Shown here: positions 16,642 to 25,439 of the stretch, in pieces
How the letters are laid out: every line of letters starts with the position of its first letter
Position numbering within the stretch: the stretch's first letter is position 1
From: JAGOUA01 sp964645655
GTDB taxonomy: Bacteria > Patescibacteriota > Patescibacteriia > 2-12-FULL-60-25
Direction: 5' to 3'
Assembly: GCA_964645655.1 (NCBI GenBank)
Contig: CAZXZS010000001.1
Span: 620,001 to 684,000, forward strand
Length of the DNA stretch: 64,000 nt
Program-made: the position numbers and the translations under genes
Notes under the pieces: generated by a model
What the model was told of the DNA's origin: nothing
What the model saw: the letters and a program-made list of their open reading frames with translations, nothing else
Databases searched by the model: none

Positions 16642-16956
16642 ATGCCCCTCTTTTCCCTCCTGTTCAAATACCTCGGCTACCAGATGGGGACGCAGATCAA
16701 GGGCACCCTCGCCGCGACCATGCTCGCGGTGCGGCCCTATATCCAGCATTTCGGCCTGGGCCTCGCCTGCTTCGTCGCGGCGGTGCTCTCGTTCTTCGTC
16801 ACGTTCCTGTTTTTCCTGGCGGGATTCTTCCTGTTCCTCATCCAGAAGCCCGACTGGAGCGGCGCCAGCCTCTGGACGGCCCTCGTGGCGGGCGTCATCG
16901 GCGGGCTCTGCGCGACGGGTGGGGTTCGCCTGCTCCGCAAGCCCCTCCCCCGCTAA
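16642..16956 (+). CDS. Small two-pass membrane protein (holin/DUF1469-like layout)
   Basis: 104 residues. An amphipathic N-terminus (LFSLLFKYLGYQMGTQIKG) is followed by two strong hydrophobic helices near residues 38-65 and 75-97 and a short basic tail (RLLRKPLPR). The layout resembles the phage-holin-like/YqjE family often found beside YihY proteins, but no diagnostic motif is visible. It ends 5 nt before the second YihY gene and is surely co-transcribed with it. ATG 16600 is an alternative start that adds 14 residues. Confidence 0.65.
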   Translation: MPLFSLLFKYLGYQMGTQIKGTLAATMLAVRPYIQHFGLGLACFVAAVLSFFVTFLFFLAGFFLFLIQKPDWSGASLWTALVAGVIGGLCATGGVRLLRKPLPR

Positions 16957-16961
16957 CCGCT

Positions 16962-17801
16962 ATGCCCTCCTTCCACGACCTCAAGGCCGCCTTCCGCGCC
17001 TGGCGGGCGGACCAGGCCTCGTACCTGGCGGCGGCGATCTCGTATCATGCCGTGTTTTCGCTCGCGCCGCTCCTGATCGTCGCGCTCGGGATCGCGGGGG
17101 CGCTGTACGGGCAAGCCGACAACCAGGCCGCCTTCCTGCGCCTGATCGCCGATTTCTTCGGACCGCAGACGGCGGGGCTCGTGACCTCCCTCTTGGAGCA
17201 GCAGCGGTTCGCCGCGCAAAGCGGCTGGGCGGTACTGATCGGCATCGGGATCACGCTCTTCGGGGCGATCAACGGGGTGCAGCGGCTGCGGGAAGGGGTC
17301 AACCTGCTCTGGGATGCGCCGAAACGGCAGCGGACGGCGTGGGAAAAGGTCCTGCATTATCTCCTGCTCCTCTTTCTTTTGGGCGCGACGGGAATCCTCC
17401 TGCTCGCCTCCCTCCTTGCGAGCGCCATCCTCACGCGCAGCAATGGCTTCCTGAGCACCCACCTGGGGATCGACCTGGTCTGGCTCTTGCCGATCGGGAA
17501 CGCGGTGCTGTCGCTCGGCGTGATCACGGTCCTGTTCGCGGGGATCTTCAAGTACCTGCCCGATACGCGCGTCCCCTGGCGGGCGGTGTGGCCGGCGGCG
17601 TTCCTGACGGCGGTCCTCTTCAACATCGGCAAGTTCGTGATCGGGTTCTATCTCGGCCGAAGCAGCGTCGGCTCCCTGTATGGCGCGGCAGGCTCGCTCG
17701 CGGTCTTCCTCGTCTGGGTATTCTATGAGGCGCAGATCTTTTTATATGGCGTGGAAGTGGTGAAGCGGGAGACGAAAAAACGCCTCGCAGAGGAGCATTG
17801 A
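16962..17801 (+). CDS. YihY/BrkB-family integral membrane protein (copy 2)
   Basis: 279 residues, about six membrane helices, with the family features more typical than in the copy at 2180: LAAAISYHAVFSLAPLLI near the N-terminus, FGAINGVQRLREGVNLLWDAP in the middle (the Q-L-R-N-L-I-W type motif), a KYLPDTRVPWRAVWPAAFLTA segment and a final YGAAGSLAVFLVWVFYEAQIFLYG. Function in the family is unsettled. It is the second gene of a two-gene operon with the small membrane protein upstream. The TTGACA of the next promoter overlaps its stop codon. Confidence 0.92.
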   Translation: MPSFHDLKAAFRAWRADQASYLAAAISYHAVFSLAPLLIVALGIAGALYGQADNQAAFLRLIADFFGPQTAGLVTSLLEQQRFAAQSGWAVLIGIGITLFGAINGVQRLREGVNLLWDAPKRQRTAWEKVLHYLLLLFLLGATGILLLASLLASAILTRSNGFLSTHLGIDLVWLLPIGNAVLSLGVITVLFAGIFKYLPDTRVPWRAVWPAAFLTAVLFNIGKFVIGFYLGRSSVGSLYGAAGSLAVFLVWVFYEAQIFLYGVEVVKRETKKRLAEEH

Positions 17802-17825
17802 CAAAGAGAGTTTTTCCCCTAAGAT
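17798..17825 (+). promoter_or_regulatory. Promoter of the ABC exporter gene
   Basis: TTGACA (17798-17803) overlapping the stop codon of the YihY gene, 16-nt spacer, TAAGAT (17820-17825); ATG at 17891. Confidence 0.75.
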
Positions 17826-17890
17826 AAGACAATCTTTAGGACCTATCCAGACCCTCAAGAACCCTGCCCCTTCCACCCGAAAGGTTCCCG

Positions 17891-19696
17891 ATGGATCCCG
17901 AAACGCCAAACCTCCAGCTCCTCCCCTTCCTCCGCGCCTACTGGAACCTGTCGCGCGCGCAACACCGGCGCCTGGCGATCGCGGGCCTGGTCATCTTCGT
18001 GATGCAGGCCGGGAGCGCCCTCACGCCGGTGCTCATGACCGCGCTGCTCATCCGCGCCAGCCGCCGCGGCCCTGAGGCGTGGCCGAAAACCGTGGCCGAA
18101 TGCCTGGCCCTGCTCGGCCTCTACGCCTTGATCGGCTGGATCGAGATCCCGAAGTCCGAACGGGTCCGGCAGGCGGCGGCGGAGATCCAGCACACGCTGC
18201 GGTCCCGCCTCCTGCGTCGGCTGCTCGCCTTCGACGGGACGTTCTTCGAGGCGAACAACGTCACCGGCCTCTACGGGGACCTGTCCCGGGGGATCGCGCG
18301 CATCGGCGACCTCACCTTCCTGGCGGGGAACGACCTCGTGCCGCTCCTCTTCCTCAGCGTGACGACCGCCTGCGCCATCAGCTGGTACGACGGGCTCTAC
18401 CTGGCCATCCTGGGGCCGGCGACGCTTGCCTATGTCGGGGTGACGGTGTGGGTACGGGCCTCGACGGCCGTCTCGCGCCACCGCCGGCACCAGCTCGACC
18501 GTGGCACGGACCGCCTCATCGGCGCCGCCCTCGCGAACGCCCGCACGGTCTGCGCCTACAACCAACAGGAAAACGAGATCCGCCGGGTCGAGGAACGCCA
18601 GGCGGAAGGGGCGCGCATGCTCTACGCCGAATACCGCGGCTTCGACCGCCTCAAGCTGTGGCGCCACGCCTGGGTCGGGGCGGCCTGCATCGCCTGCCTG
18701 GGCGTCTGCCTGTGGCGGATCCGGCACGCGCCCGACGCGGACCAGTCCCGCCTCCTCGCGGAAGGGCTCGGGGCCCTGATCCTCACCGAGCGGCTGTTCC
18801 GGGCCTGCTCGGGCGTCATCGACATCTTCGACAAGTTCGCCGAAGGGTCGGCGGCGGCGCAGTACGTGTTCGCCCTCCTGTCACAGGAACCGGCCATCAC
18901 GGACCCGGAGGATCCCGTCCGCCTCACCGACGTGCGCGGTGCGCTTCGCCTGCGGGACGCCTGGTACGCCTATCCGAGTGCCCCGGACGTCCCCGCCCTT
19001 GCAGGGATCGACCTGTCGATCCGGGCGGGCGAGATCATCGGCCTCGTCGGCACGTCGGGCGGCGGCAAGTCCACGGTCGTGAAGGCGCTCCTGCGGCTGG
19101 TCGAGCTCCAGAAGGGGCAGGCGCTCCTGGACGGGGTCGACATCCGTCGCCTGACGCTCCACGACCTGCGCGAGGCCATCGGCTACGTCGCGCAGGAGAC
19201 CGACCTCTTCGACCGCACGGCCGCCGAGAACATCGCCTACGGCCGCCCCGACGCGACGCGCGAAGAGATCATCGCCGCCGCGCGCCAGGCGCATGCCCAC
19301 GGGTTCATCGAGGCCCTCCCACAGGGATATGACACGCGCATCGGCGACCGGGGCGCGCGCCTGTCGGGCGGGCAACGGCAGCGCATCGGCATCGCGCGAG
19401 CCCTGCTGCGCCAGACCCCCGTCATCCTGCTCGACGAGGCGACGGCGAACGTGGACGTGGAGGGCGACGCGTCGATCCATGAGGCGATCGCCGACCTGGC
19501 CCGCGCCGGCCGCACGGTCCTCGTCATCGCCCACCGCCTGGCGACCGTGCAGAACGTGGACCGGATCGTCTGCATGGAGAAGGGCCGCATCGTCGAGGTC
19601 GGCACGCCCGCCATGCTTGCGCGCGCCAACGGGCCCTATGCCCGGCTCAGGCACGCGCACGAGCGCTTCGAGCGCGGCCTCCCGGCCAGCGACTGA
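17891..19696 (+). CDS. ABC transporter, fused permease/ATPase half-exporter
   Basis: 601 residues. The N-terminal half is a type IV exporter membrane domain (about six helices, residues 30-310); the C-terminal half is an ATPase with Walker A GTSGGGKS, Q-loop YVAQETDLF, signature LSGGQRQR, Walker B VILLDEATANVD and the switch His in VIAHRL. It should act as a homodimer or with a partner; no second half-transporter gene is adjacent. The transported molecule cannot be predicted. It has its own promoter upstream and a clear terminator downstream, so it is a single-gene unit. Confidence 0.93.
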   Translation: MDPETPNLQLLPFLRAYWNLSRAQHRRLAIAGLVIFVMQAGSALTPVLMTALLIRASRRGPEAWPKTVAECLALLGLYALIGWIEIPKSERVRQAAAEIQHTLRSRLLRRLLAFDGTFFEANNVTGLYGDLSRGIARIGDLTFLAGNDLVPLLFLSVTTACAISWYDGLYLAILGPATLAYVGVTVWVRASTAVSRHRRHQLDRGTDRLIGAALANARTVCAYNQQENEIRRVEERQAEGARMLYAEYRGFDRLKLWRHAWVGAACIACLGVCLWRIRHAPDADQSRLLAEGLGALILTERLFRACSGVIDIFDKFAEGSAAAQYVFALLSQEPAITDPEDPVRLTDVRGALRLRDAWYAYPSAPDVPALAGIDLSIRAGEIIGLVGTSGGGKSTVVKALLRLVELQKGQALLDGVDIRRLTLHDLREAIGYVAQETDLFDRTAAENIAYGRPDATREEIIAAARQAHAHGFIEALPQGYDTRIGDRGARLSGGQRQRIGIARALLRQTPVILLDEATANVDVEGDASIHEAIADLARAGRTVLVIAHRLATVQNVDRIVCMEKGRIVEVGTPAMLARANGPYARLRHAHERFERGLPASD

Positions 19697-19699
19697 CCC

Positions 19700-19727
19700 G
19701 ACCTGAACAGGTCAGGTCTTTTTTATT
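19700..19727 (+). terminator. Terminator after the ABC exporter gene
   Basis: GACCTG, 7-nt loop, CAGGTC, then six T, directly after the stop at 19696. Confidence 0.85.
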
Positions 19728-19770
19728 TGACGGGACTTTTGGGAAGAATCCAGAAACATCCCTCTTCCGC

Positions 19771-19820
19771 CATGCCGCCCTTACCGCTTCGCCGCGGCAA
19801 CCCCACCATTCGGCGGCATG
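19771..19820. repeat. Nested inverted repeat in the 209-nt gap before kamA
   Basis: CATGCCGCC (19771-19779) pairs exactly with GGCGGCATG (19812-19820); inside is CCGC/GCGG (19784-19787 with 19794-19797). It lies in the 3' region of the radical-SAM gene (minus) and downstream of the exporter terminator (plus). There is no T-run on either side, so it is not an ordinary terminator. No gene is convincing in 19728-19905. Confidence 0.55.
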
Positions 19821-19905
19821 CATGCGCCTCTTTCCGAAATGTCCGGGCTGCGGCGAAGGTCGGGGCCCCGCATTGGTCGCCGGCCCATTCCAAAAGGACC
19901 CCCGC

Positions 19906-20988
19906 CTAAACGAGGCTTCTTTCGATCGGCTCACGATACGCGACCGTGCCACCGAGCGGGCTGTCCGCATGAAAGGAACCGTCGTCTTGACGCACCAGCC
20001 AAGGGTTCCCGAGCGGCACCTTGCCGTGCCCACCGGGGAGATCAAGCATGTAACGCGGCAGGGCGATCCCGGTCGTCGTCCCTTGGAGCGCCTGCATGAG
20101 CGCCATCCCCGTCTCGAGCGGGACGCGGAAATGGCCCGTGCCGCGGGCGAGGTCGAGCTGGTGGAGATAATACGGCACGACGCGGACGTCGGTGAGGCGC
20201 TTGAAGATGGCGCGCAGTGTCGCGATGTCATCGTTGACGCCGCGCAGGAGCACCGCCTGGTTGCGGACGACAATCCCCGCGTCTACGAGCGCGGCGAGGG
20301 CGGCGATGTTTTCCGGTGCGAGCTCACGCGGATGGTTGAAATGCGTGACGACGTAGACAGGATGCGTCGCGTCCATGGCCGCACGCAAGAGGGAGATCAG
20401 GCCGGGCGTGATCCGCGCTGGCAAATTGACAGGCACCCGAGTGTGAATCCGGATCCGCGTCATGGTCGGGATGCCCCGCAAGGCCGTGAGCCATTCCTCA
20501 AGCTGGGCGTCCACGAGGGTGAGCGGGTCACCGCCGGTCAGGATCACCTCATCGACCTCAGGATGCGCGCGCAGGTACGCGCAGACGCGCTCGCGATCCT
20601 GCGCCGTCGGGCCGGGGGTCGCCTGCCCCGTCTTGAAGCGGCGGAAGCAGAAGCGGCAATACGAGGAACAGAAGAAGGTGACGTAGACAAGAACGCGGTC
20701 CGGATAGCGATGCGTGAGGAACGGGACCGGCGACTTGGCCTCGTCGCCGATGGGGTCGGCCAGCTCCTCAGGGGCGATCGTGAGTTCCTGCGCCTGCGGG
20801 ACAGTCAGGAGAAAGAGCGGATCCTGCGGGTCCGTAAAGTCAATTAGGCGCGCCGTGTGCGGCGTGATCGCAAGCCGCATGTTCTTGAGGGCTGCCCGGA
20901 GGGACTCGCGATGCGGGAGCGGGACATGCGCTTCCAGCTGGTCGAGCGTGCGGATGGCTTGGGTAAGTTCATGTTGCCAAGGTTCCAT
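19906..20988 (-). CDS. KamA-family radical SAM lysine 2,3-aminomutase-like protein
   Basis: 360 residues. The radical-SAM cluster motif is CSSYCRFC (CxxxCxxC) near residue 108, preceded by VLVYVTFF. Further family features: EVILTGGDPL, RIHTRVPVNLP, a late RYMLDLPGGHGKVPLG whose lysine corresponds to the PLP-binding Lys of lysine 2,3-aminomutase, and a leading region containing IGDEAKSPVP. The length is between catabolic KamA (about 415) and EpmB (about 340), which modifies elongation factor P. No efp or epmA gene lies in the window, so which of the two roles applies is open. Confidence 0.88.
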   Translation of the reverse strand: MEPWQHELTQAIRTLDQLEAHVPLPHRESLRAALKNMRLAITPHTARLIDFTDPQDPLFLLTVPQAQELTIAPEELADPIGDEAKSPVPFLTHRYPDRVLVYVTFFCSSYCRFCFRRFKTGQATPGPTAQDRERVCAYLRAHPEVDEVILTGGDPLTLVDAQLEEWLTALRGIPTMTRIRIHTRVPVNLPARITPGLISLLRAAMDATHPVYVVTHFNHPRELAPENIAALAALVDAGIVVRNQAVLLRGVNDDIATLRAIFKRLTDVRVVPYYLHQLDLARGTGHFRVPLETGMALMQALQGTTTGIALPRYMLDLPGGHGKVPLGNPWLVRQDDGSFHADSPLGGTVAYREPIERSLV

Positions 20989-21093
20989 AGAAAAGGAGAA
21001 AACAAAAAATGAAGACCGGAAAAGAACAAAGAAGGCCCTCCCTCAAAATAAGGACGGCGGGTCGTCGATAAACGAGGCGCCAAAGGGGATGGT

Positions 21094-21136
21094 GAAAAAG
21101 TGGGGCCAATCTTGTTTAAACGTGGGCACGGCCCCA
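21094..21136 (-). terminator. Terminator after the nucleotidyltransferase-like gene
   Basis: Minus strand TGGGGCC with GGCCCCA across a 22-nt loop that contains GTTTAAAC, then CTTTTTC. Confidence 0.6.
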
Positions 21137-21156
21137 GCCTGACAGCTGGACGGGCG

Positions 21157-22710
21157 TCAGACAAGGCGGTCGGGCGGCGGCGAGGACTGGTGGGCGATGT
21201 CGTTGCTGATGCGGTGTTGGCGTTGACGATCGCGGCCGGGATCGCTGAGGCGATAGGCTTCGGTACGGTCCTGGCTGGCCCGCAAGAACGCTTGCCAATC
21301 CGCTGCGGCAGCCGCGATCCGCTCCGGATCCGGACGGTACCCGTCGAGGGAGACGCGATACGGCACGTCATCGCCGGGCGCCCGTTCGAGACCGATCCCC
21401 AAGGAAATGCGCTCTTCCTGGCGGAAGCGGCGGTCCGCATACTTCGCGAGCTTGCCGCCCAACCAACGGGCCAGCGCCGGCTGGTCAACGGCGAGGTCGC
21501 GCATGTCGAAAAACGGGTAGGTTTCGTGCACGCGGGTGAGGACGTCGAAGATCGACGTTTCCCCAGGACGGACCTGGCCGATCTGGCGGCCGAGGTAGAA
21601 CAGGCGGTCGAGCAGGGCGCCCGCGTTCTTCTTGCGCGCGAACTTGCGGGCGAGGGCGAGCCAGTAGATGCCGAAATCCAGCTGCTCATTGAGCGGCGTG
21701 AACTCGAACGAGGCCGCCTTGCCTTCGGCGACGAACTTGAGGAGGCGTTGCAAGCCACGGTTCTTCGCCAGCTTGTGGCCGTCAAAGAACAGCGTCTCGG
21801 ACCCGTACAGGCCGCGCTCCGTGCCGTCGAGGGCGATGGAGCCGGAACGGGCGGATTCCAACGCCTGCTGCGTATAGGCAAGCCCATCCAGGCCGAAGAA
21901 GCACTGGTTCAGGTCAATGTCGCGGCCCGCGAAGAGGAGGTCCAGGTCCTCAAGCGATTCGACCTGCTCGATTCCCTCGATGTCAACGCCCATGCGCACG
22001 GCCTCGCGCTGGCGGAGGACGGGATCCCCTGTCGCGATCACGTCGAAATCGTTCGGCGGGAGCTCCGCACGGATGCGCTCGATGGGCGCGCCGGCCAGGA
22101 TCTTGAGGATCACCCGCGGCGTGCCACCCTTATGCATGATGTATTCGGATGTCGGCAGCGGCAGCGGGTACCACGGGTTCTCCGCGCCTTCCCCCGCACG
22201 CACGAAGAGGGCCTCCATCGTCTCGCCTGACGGCATCTCGTGCGTCCCGAGCTTGAAATGAGTCGGATCGTCGAGCAACTCCAACAAGGAGACGCGGTGG
22301 ATCGTGAACCGGCGCTCTTGCGAGCGGGCGGGCGTCAGGAGATGCTCGATCACATGGATCAGTTCCTGGGCCGCCTGGGCGTGCTCGTCCGCGGAGAGCG
22401 GCGCGGACCCATCGGCAGGCCGCGTGGCCGCCTGCTGACGGATCGCCTCAAGCAGGCGTTCCAGGTTGCGGCCGAGGAAGCGGGCGATCTCGGGCTCGCG
22501 CGTGTCGAGGTTGCGTTGCGCGCGCAGGAGACGACGATACACGAGCGGCAACCATCGCTCGGGCGGCTGGTCTTCTAGCACGTCGGTCACGTCGCGCAAA
22601 ACGTCCTGGAACGCCGCGCGCACGCGCTGGTGGCGCGCCAGGTCACGCTCGGGCACGCGGGCGGATTCCTGGGTGAACGCGCCGAGGGCGGAAGACGGAT
22701 CGGAAAGCAT
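21157..22710 (-). CDS. Nucleotidyltransferase-fold protein, unknown function
   Basis: 517 residues. Residues 1-170 are helical and charged with no known motif. From about 180 the sequence resembles the head of poly(A) polymerase/CCA-adding enzymes: RVILKILAG, then NDFDVIATGD (a D-x-D pair on strand 2), RDIDLNQCFFG (third Asp on strand 3), ALESARSGSIALDG, and LQRLLKFVAEGKAASFEF, which recalls the following RNA-binding helices. The usual GGxVRD signature is not clear, so this is probably a divergent member rather than a true tRNA nucleotidyltransferase. Start at 22710, after the promoter at 22742-22770; the ATG at 22746 lies inside the -10 box. Confidence 0.6.
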   Translation of the reverse strand: MLSDPSSALGAFTQESARVPERDLARHQRVRAAFQDVLRDVTDVLEDQPPERWLPLVYRRLLRAQRNLDTREPEIARFLGRNLERLLEAIRQQAATRPADGSAPLSADEHAQAAQELIHVIEHLLTPARSQERRFTIHRVSLLELLDDPTHFKLGTHEMPSGETMEALFVRAGEGAENPWYPLPLPTSEYIMHKGGTPRVILKILAGAPIERIRAELPPNDFDVIATGDPVLRQREAVRMGVDIEGIEQVESLEDLDLLFAGRDIDLNQCFFGLDGLAYTQQALESARSGSIALDGTERGLYGSETLFFDGHKLAKNRGLQRLLKFVAEGKAASFEFTPLNEQLDFGIYWLALARKFARKKNAGALLDRLFYLGRQIGQVRPGETSIFDVLTRVHETYPFFDMRDLAVDQPALARWLGGKLAKYADRRFRQEERISLGIGLERAPGDDVPYRVSLDGYRPDPERIAAAAADWQAFLRASQDRTEAYRLSDPGRDRQRQHRISNDIAHQSSPPPDRLV

Positions 22711-22741
22711 AGGGTGAAGGGGCGTGGACGGCGATGGCCCC

Positions 22742-22770
22742 ATCATAGCGCACGCGGCCGGACTGTTGAA
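22742..22770 (-). promoter_or_regulatory. Promoter of the nucleotidyltransferase-like gene
   Basis: Minus strand TTCAAC (22765-22770), 17-nt spacer, TATGAT (22742-22747). Confidence 0.6.
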
Positions 22771-22818
22771 GGGCTAAAAAGGCCGCCCTTGCGGGTGGCC
22801 TGATACGATAGCCGACGA

Positions 22819-23868
22819 TCACGCCTTCCAAATCCCCCGCATCGCTTTCCACACGTACTTGGCCAAGAGCGCAGCCAGCAGGAGGTAGACGACGTACTGC
22901 GCCGCGAAGGCGACGAGGGCCACGAGGCCGAGGGTCAGGTCCTGCGCGATCTGGTTGATGGCGCGCACGAAGTCGCGGACGGCGGCCTGCCAGGATTCCT
23001 TGAGCTGCTTCGCGTCGAGGTACGGGCGCTCGTAGACGTCGACCGAGAAATAGGTGTAATCGAGCTGGTCGAGGCGTTCGGCCTTGAGCCGCTGCAGGCG
23101 GTCGACCTGCTCGTTGACGGCCAGGCGCTCGGCAGTCAGGCGTTCGATGGTCTGGAGCTTGGCCTCGATGACGCGCGCAAGGCTCGCGGCGTCCTGGGTG
23201 CGCGTGGCGAGGGTGGAGATCTCGTCATACGCGCGCGTGGCGGCGTCGAGCGTGCTATCGATGGAGCGTTGCTTCTTCTGGAGGATATCGAGCTCGCCCG
23301 TGAAATCGTCGACCTCGCGTTTGATGGTCTGCGTGTCCTGCACCAGCTCCTTCGGCTTCAGGGCCTGGAGGCGGCCGAGGACCTCGTCGACATGCGCACG
23401 CTCGACCTTGAAACGGTAGTCGCAGGTCCGGTCGCCGCGGTTGGCGCGCTCGAAGATGACGTAGCTTTGGCTTTTCCAGGCGCCGATCTGGTCACAGGCG
23501 CTTCCGAGCTCGCGCGTCTCGATGCGGGCGCTGTATTGGGTGACCTCGAAGGCTTCGGCGTCGTTGCCGCTCGCGCCTGGCGCGCTTGGCGGCGTGGGGG
23601 CGATGTTGCGGGCAGAAAGGGCCGGTCCGCCCTGGTCGAACATCTTCCCGTACGAACCGGCGATCGCCTGATACGAATCGCTGACGGAAGGCAGGGACGG
23701 CGCGACGGCGGATCCCTCAGCGGAGCCGAAGCCCGGACGCCCCATGAGACCGACCGGCGAACCGACGACCCGCACCACGATGACGAGGACCGCGAGACCA
23801 AGGACCGACATCCCGGCGATCCGCAAGACCTGCTGCTGCTTGGGATTGAGGCGAGAAAGGAATTCCAT
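22819..23868 (-). CDS. DUF4349 membrane protein with coiled coil
   Basis: 349 residues. An N-terminal membrane helix near residues 18-36 is followed by a Gly/Ser/Pro-rich linker, a beta-rich DUF4349 core with the pair of cysteines in LGSACDQIG and DRTCDYRFKVE, a long coiled coil (residues 185-260, e.g. RVIEAKLQTIERLTAERLAV), and a second pair of hydrophobic segments near the C-terminus (residues 305-340) ending in a basic tail. The family is widespread in Patescibacteria and Firmicutes and its function is unknown; the coiled coil should lie outside the membrane. A TATCCT box lies 9 nt before the ATG. Confidence 0.85.
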   Translation of the reverse strand: MEFLSRLNPKQQQVLRIAGMSVLGLAVLVIVVRVVGSPVGLMGRPGFGSAEGSAVAPSLPSVSDSYQAIAGSYGKMFDQGGPALSARNIAPTPPSAPGASGNDAEAFEVTQYSARIETRELGSACDQIGAWKSQSYVIFERANRGDRTCDYRFKVERAHVDEVLGRLQALKPKELVQDTQTIKREVDDFTGELDILQKKQRSIDSTLDAATRAYDEISTLATRTQDAASLARVIEAKLQTIERLTAERLAVNEQVDRLQRLKAERLDQLDYTYFSVDVYERPYLDAKQLKESWQAAVRDFVRAINQIAQDLTLGLVALVAFAAQYVVYLLLAALLAKYVWKAMRGIWKA

Positions 23869-23928
23869 ATGCGTTTCAGGATAGCAGACGGGACGTGGCG
23901 ATCCTAATCATGCGCAAGGCGCGATCCC

Positions 23929-23957
23929 TTGCCCGACCATCCCGGATCGGCCATCAT
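23929..23957 (+). promoter_or_regulatory. Promoter of the MOSC gene
   Basis: TTGCCC (23929-23934), 17 nt, CATCAT (23952-23957), followed by an AGGAGG Shine-Dalgarno 5 nt before the TTG start. Confidence 0.5.
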
Positions 23958-24011
23958 GGCGGCACGCGGCCACGGCCACCGACGTCATACCCACCCCACC
24001 AGGAGGCGATC

Positions 24012-24839
24012 TTGTACGAAATCACGGGGATCCGCATCTATCCCATCAAGTCGTGCGCCGGCATCACGCTCACGGAAGCGACGCTCGGGAAAGACGGCCT
24101 GGAGCTCGACCGGCGCTGGATGGTCGTCAATGCCGACGGCCGGTTCCTCACCCAACGGACGCATCCCCGCCTGGCGCGGATCGTCCCCACCCTCTCGGAG
24201 GGCGGCCTCGGGATCGGCCTGGACGGCGGAGAAGCCCTTTTCCGCCGACGGGAGACCTGGCCCCTCGGGCCGCGCACGCCCGTCCGGGTCTGGAACCATA
24301 CGGGACCCGCCCACGAGCACGATGCCCAGGTGGCGGCCTTCCTCTCGGATCTCCTCGAAGAGCCGGTGCGCCTGGTCTTCCAGCCGGCGCAGCACGCGCG
24401 GGTCCCCAAGCGCCGCCCGGAAGGCGTGGCTGCGGGCCTGAGCTTCGCGGACGCGTATCCCCTGCTCATCGCGGGACAGGCGTCGCTGGAGGAGCTCAAC
24501 CGCGCCCTCCCGCCCGATGGCGCGGTCGGCATGGACCGTTTCCGGCCGAACCTGGTCGTACGCACCCGCCGGCCGTGGGAAGAGGACGCGTGGAACCGTT
24601 TCCGCCTCGGCGGCGTGGCCATGCACGGCGTCAAGCGGTGCGAGCGCTGCCCCATCATCCGCGTGGGCCAAGGCGACGGACGGCAACACGCGACGGAACC
24701 CACGGAGACGCTGAAACGGATCCATTCCGCCGGCGGCAAGCCGCTCTTCGGCCTCTACGCGATCCACGAGGCCCCCGGCCGCCTCCGCGTCGGTGACCGG
24801 ATCGAAGCCATCGAATTCGGCGATCCGCCGGACCTATGA
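24012..24839 (+). CDS. MOSC-domain protein (YcbX/mARC-like molybdenum-cofactor protein)
   Basis: 275 residues. The N-terminal beta-barrel begins ITGIRIYPIKSCAGI and continues GLELDRRWMVVNADGRFLTQR, the standard MOSC_N signature. The C-terminal MOSC domain contains FRPNLVV and KRCERCPI, whose first cysteine corresponds to the molybdenum ligand of YcbX and mARC. Such proteins reduce N-hydroxylated compounds, usually with a ferredoxin-type partner, which is not fused here. Translation should start at the TTG at 24012, which has a strong AGGAGG 5 nt upstream; the longer frame has no ribosome-binding site. A terminator follows immediately. Confidence 0.9.
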   Translation: MYEITGIRIYPIKSCAGITLTEATLGKDGLELDRRWMVVNADGRFLTQRTHPRLARIVPTLSEGGLGIGLDGGEALFRRRETWPLGPRTPVRVWNHTGPAHEHDAQVAAFLSDLLEEPVRLVFQPAQHARVPKRRPEGVAAGLSFADAYPLLIAGQASLEELNRALPPDGAVGMDRFRPNLVVRTRRPWEEDAWNRFRLGGVAMHGVKRCERCPIIRVGQGDGRQHATEPTETLKRIHSAGGKPLFGLYAIHEAPGRLRVGDRIEAIEFGDPPDL

Positions 24840-24840
24840 G

Positions 24841-24865
24841 ACCGCCTGTGACAGCGGTTTTTTTC
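24841..24865 (+). terminator. Terminator after the MOSC gene
   Basis: ACCGC, 8-nt loop, GCGGT, then a run of T. Confidence 0.85.
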
Positions 24866-24886
24866 ATGTGGTCGATGCCAGCGGGC

Positions 24887-24915
24887 TTGACCGGTCACTT
24901 CATACGGCCTACCGT
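24887..24915 (+). promoter_or_regulatory. Promoter for the 24950 gene
   Basis: TTGACC (24887-24892), 17 nt, TACCGT (24910-24915). Confidence 0.55.
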
Positions 24916-24949
24916 GCGGCAGGCATCGTCACAACCGAGGAACCGCCCC

Positions 24950-25261
24950 ATGCCGAAGAACGCCCCTGACGAAATCATCCTGCTCATGGTCCCGAACGGC
25001 CAGGCCACGGAAGAGGTCGCCCTCCTCGGCGTCACGGCCGAAGAGGTCATGGCCATGCGCCTGGGCCGACGGCTCGCAACCGACGGGATGCCGATCCGGA
25101 CCGAAACGATGGAGGGGATCCGCCGCGTCCCGCTCGTCACGCTCGAAGACCTCGCGGCCCTCTACCCGCTCCCGGACGCGCCCCCGAGCGCCAAGGCGCC
25201 GACCCGCCCGATGCGCGCCGTCACGCCCTACCCGGTGCCGAAGCGGGCGGACGACCCCTAA
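24950..25261 (+). CDS. Small soluble protein, unknown function
   Basis: 103 residues. The N-terminal half looks like a small alpha/beta unit (EIILLMVPNGQATEEVALLGVTAEEVMAMRLGRRL) and the C-terminal 30 residues are Pro-rich and probably disordered. Family not recognised. It has its own promoter (24887-24915) and terminator (25262-25283), as do several orphan genes in this part of the window. Confidence 0.65.
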   Translation: MPKNAPDEIILLMVPNGQATEEVALLGVTAEEVMAMRLGRRLATDGMPIRTETMEGIRRVPLVTLEDLAALYPLPDAPPSAKAPTRPMRAVTPYPVPKRADDP

Positions 25262-25283
25262 CCATCCTGACGGATGGCTTTTT
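25262..25283 (+). terminator. Terminator after the 24950 gene
   Basis: CCATCC-TGAC-GGATGG followed by a T-run, right at the stop codon. Confidence 0.85.
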
Positions 25284-25439
25284 CATCAAAAAATGAGGCG
25301 GCCGACCCATTCGAGCGGCCGTCTCGCGACAAGCCAAGGCCATCAGCCCTTGACGTGCAGGCCCGTTTCCTGGACCATGCGCGGCACGAGCAGGTTCCCT
25401 GCCCGCCCTTGACGGACAACAGTCGAAGGAGGAAGCGCC

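Noticed and set aside
19822..20847. 341-codon plus-strand frame with a zinc-knuckle-like beginning
   Set aside because: Almost entirely antisense to the radical-SAM gene; only the first 30 codons lie outside it and no Shine-Dalgarno is present.
21009..21071. 20-codon basic frame after the KamA start (plus)
   Set aside because: Too short and without a convincing start site; likely chance in an A-rich leader.
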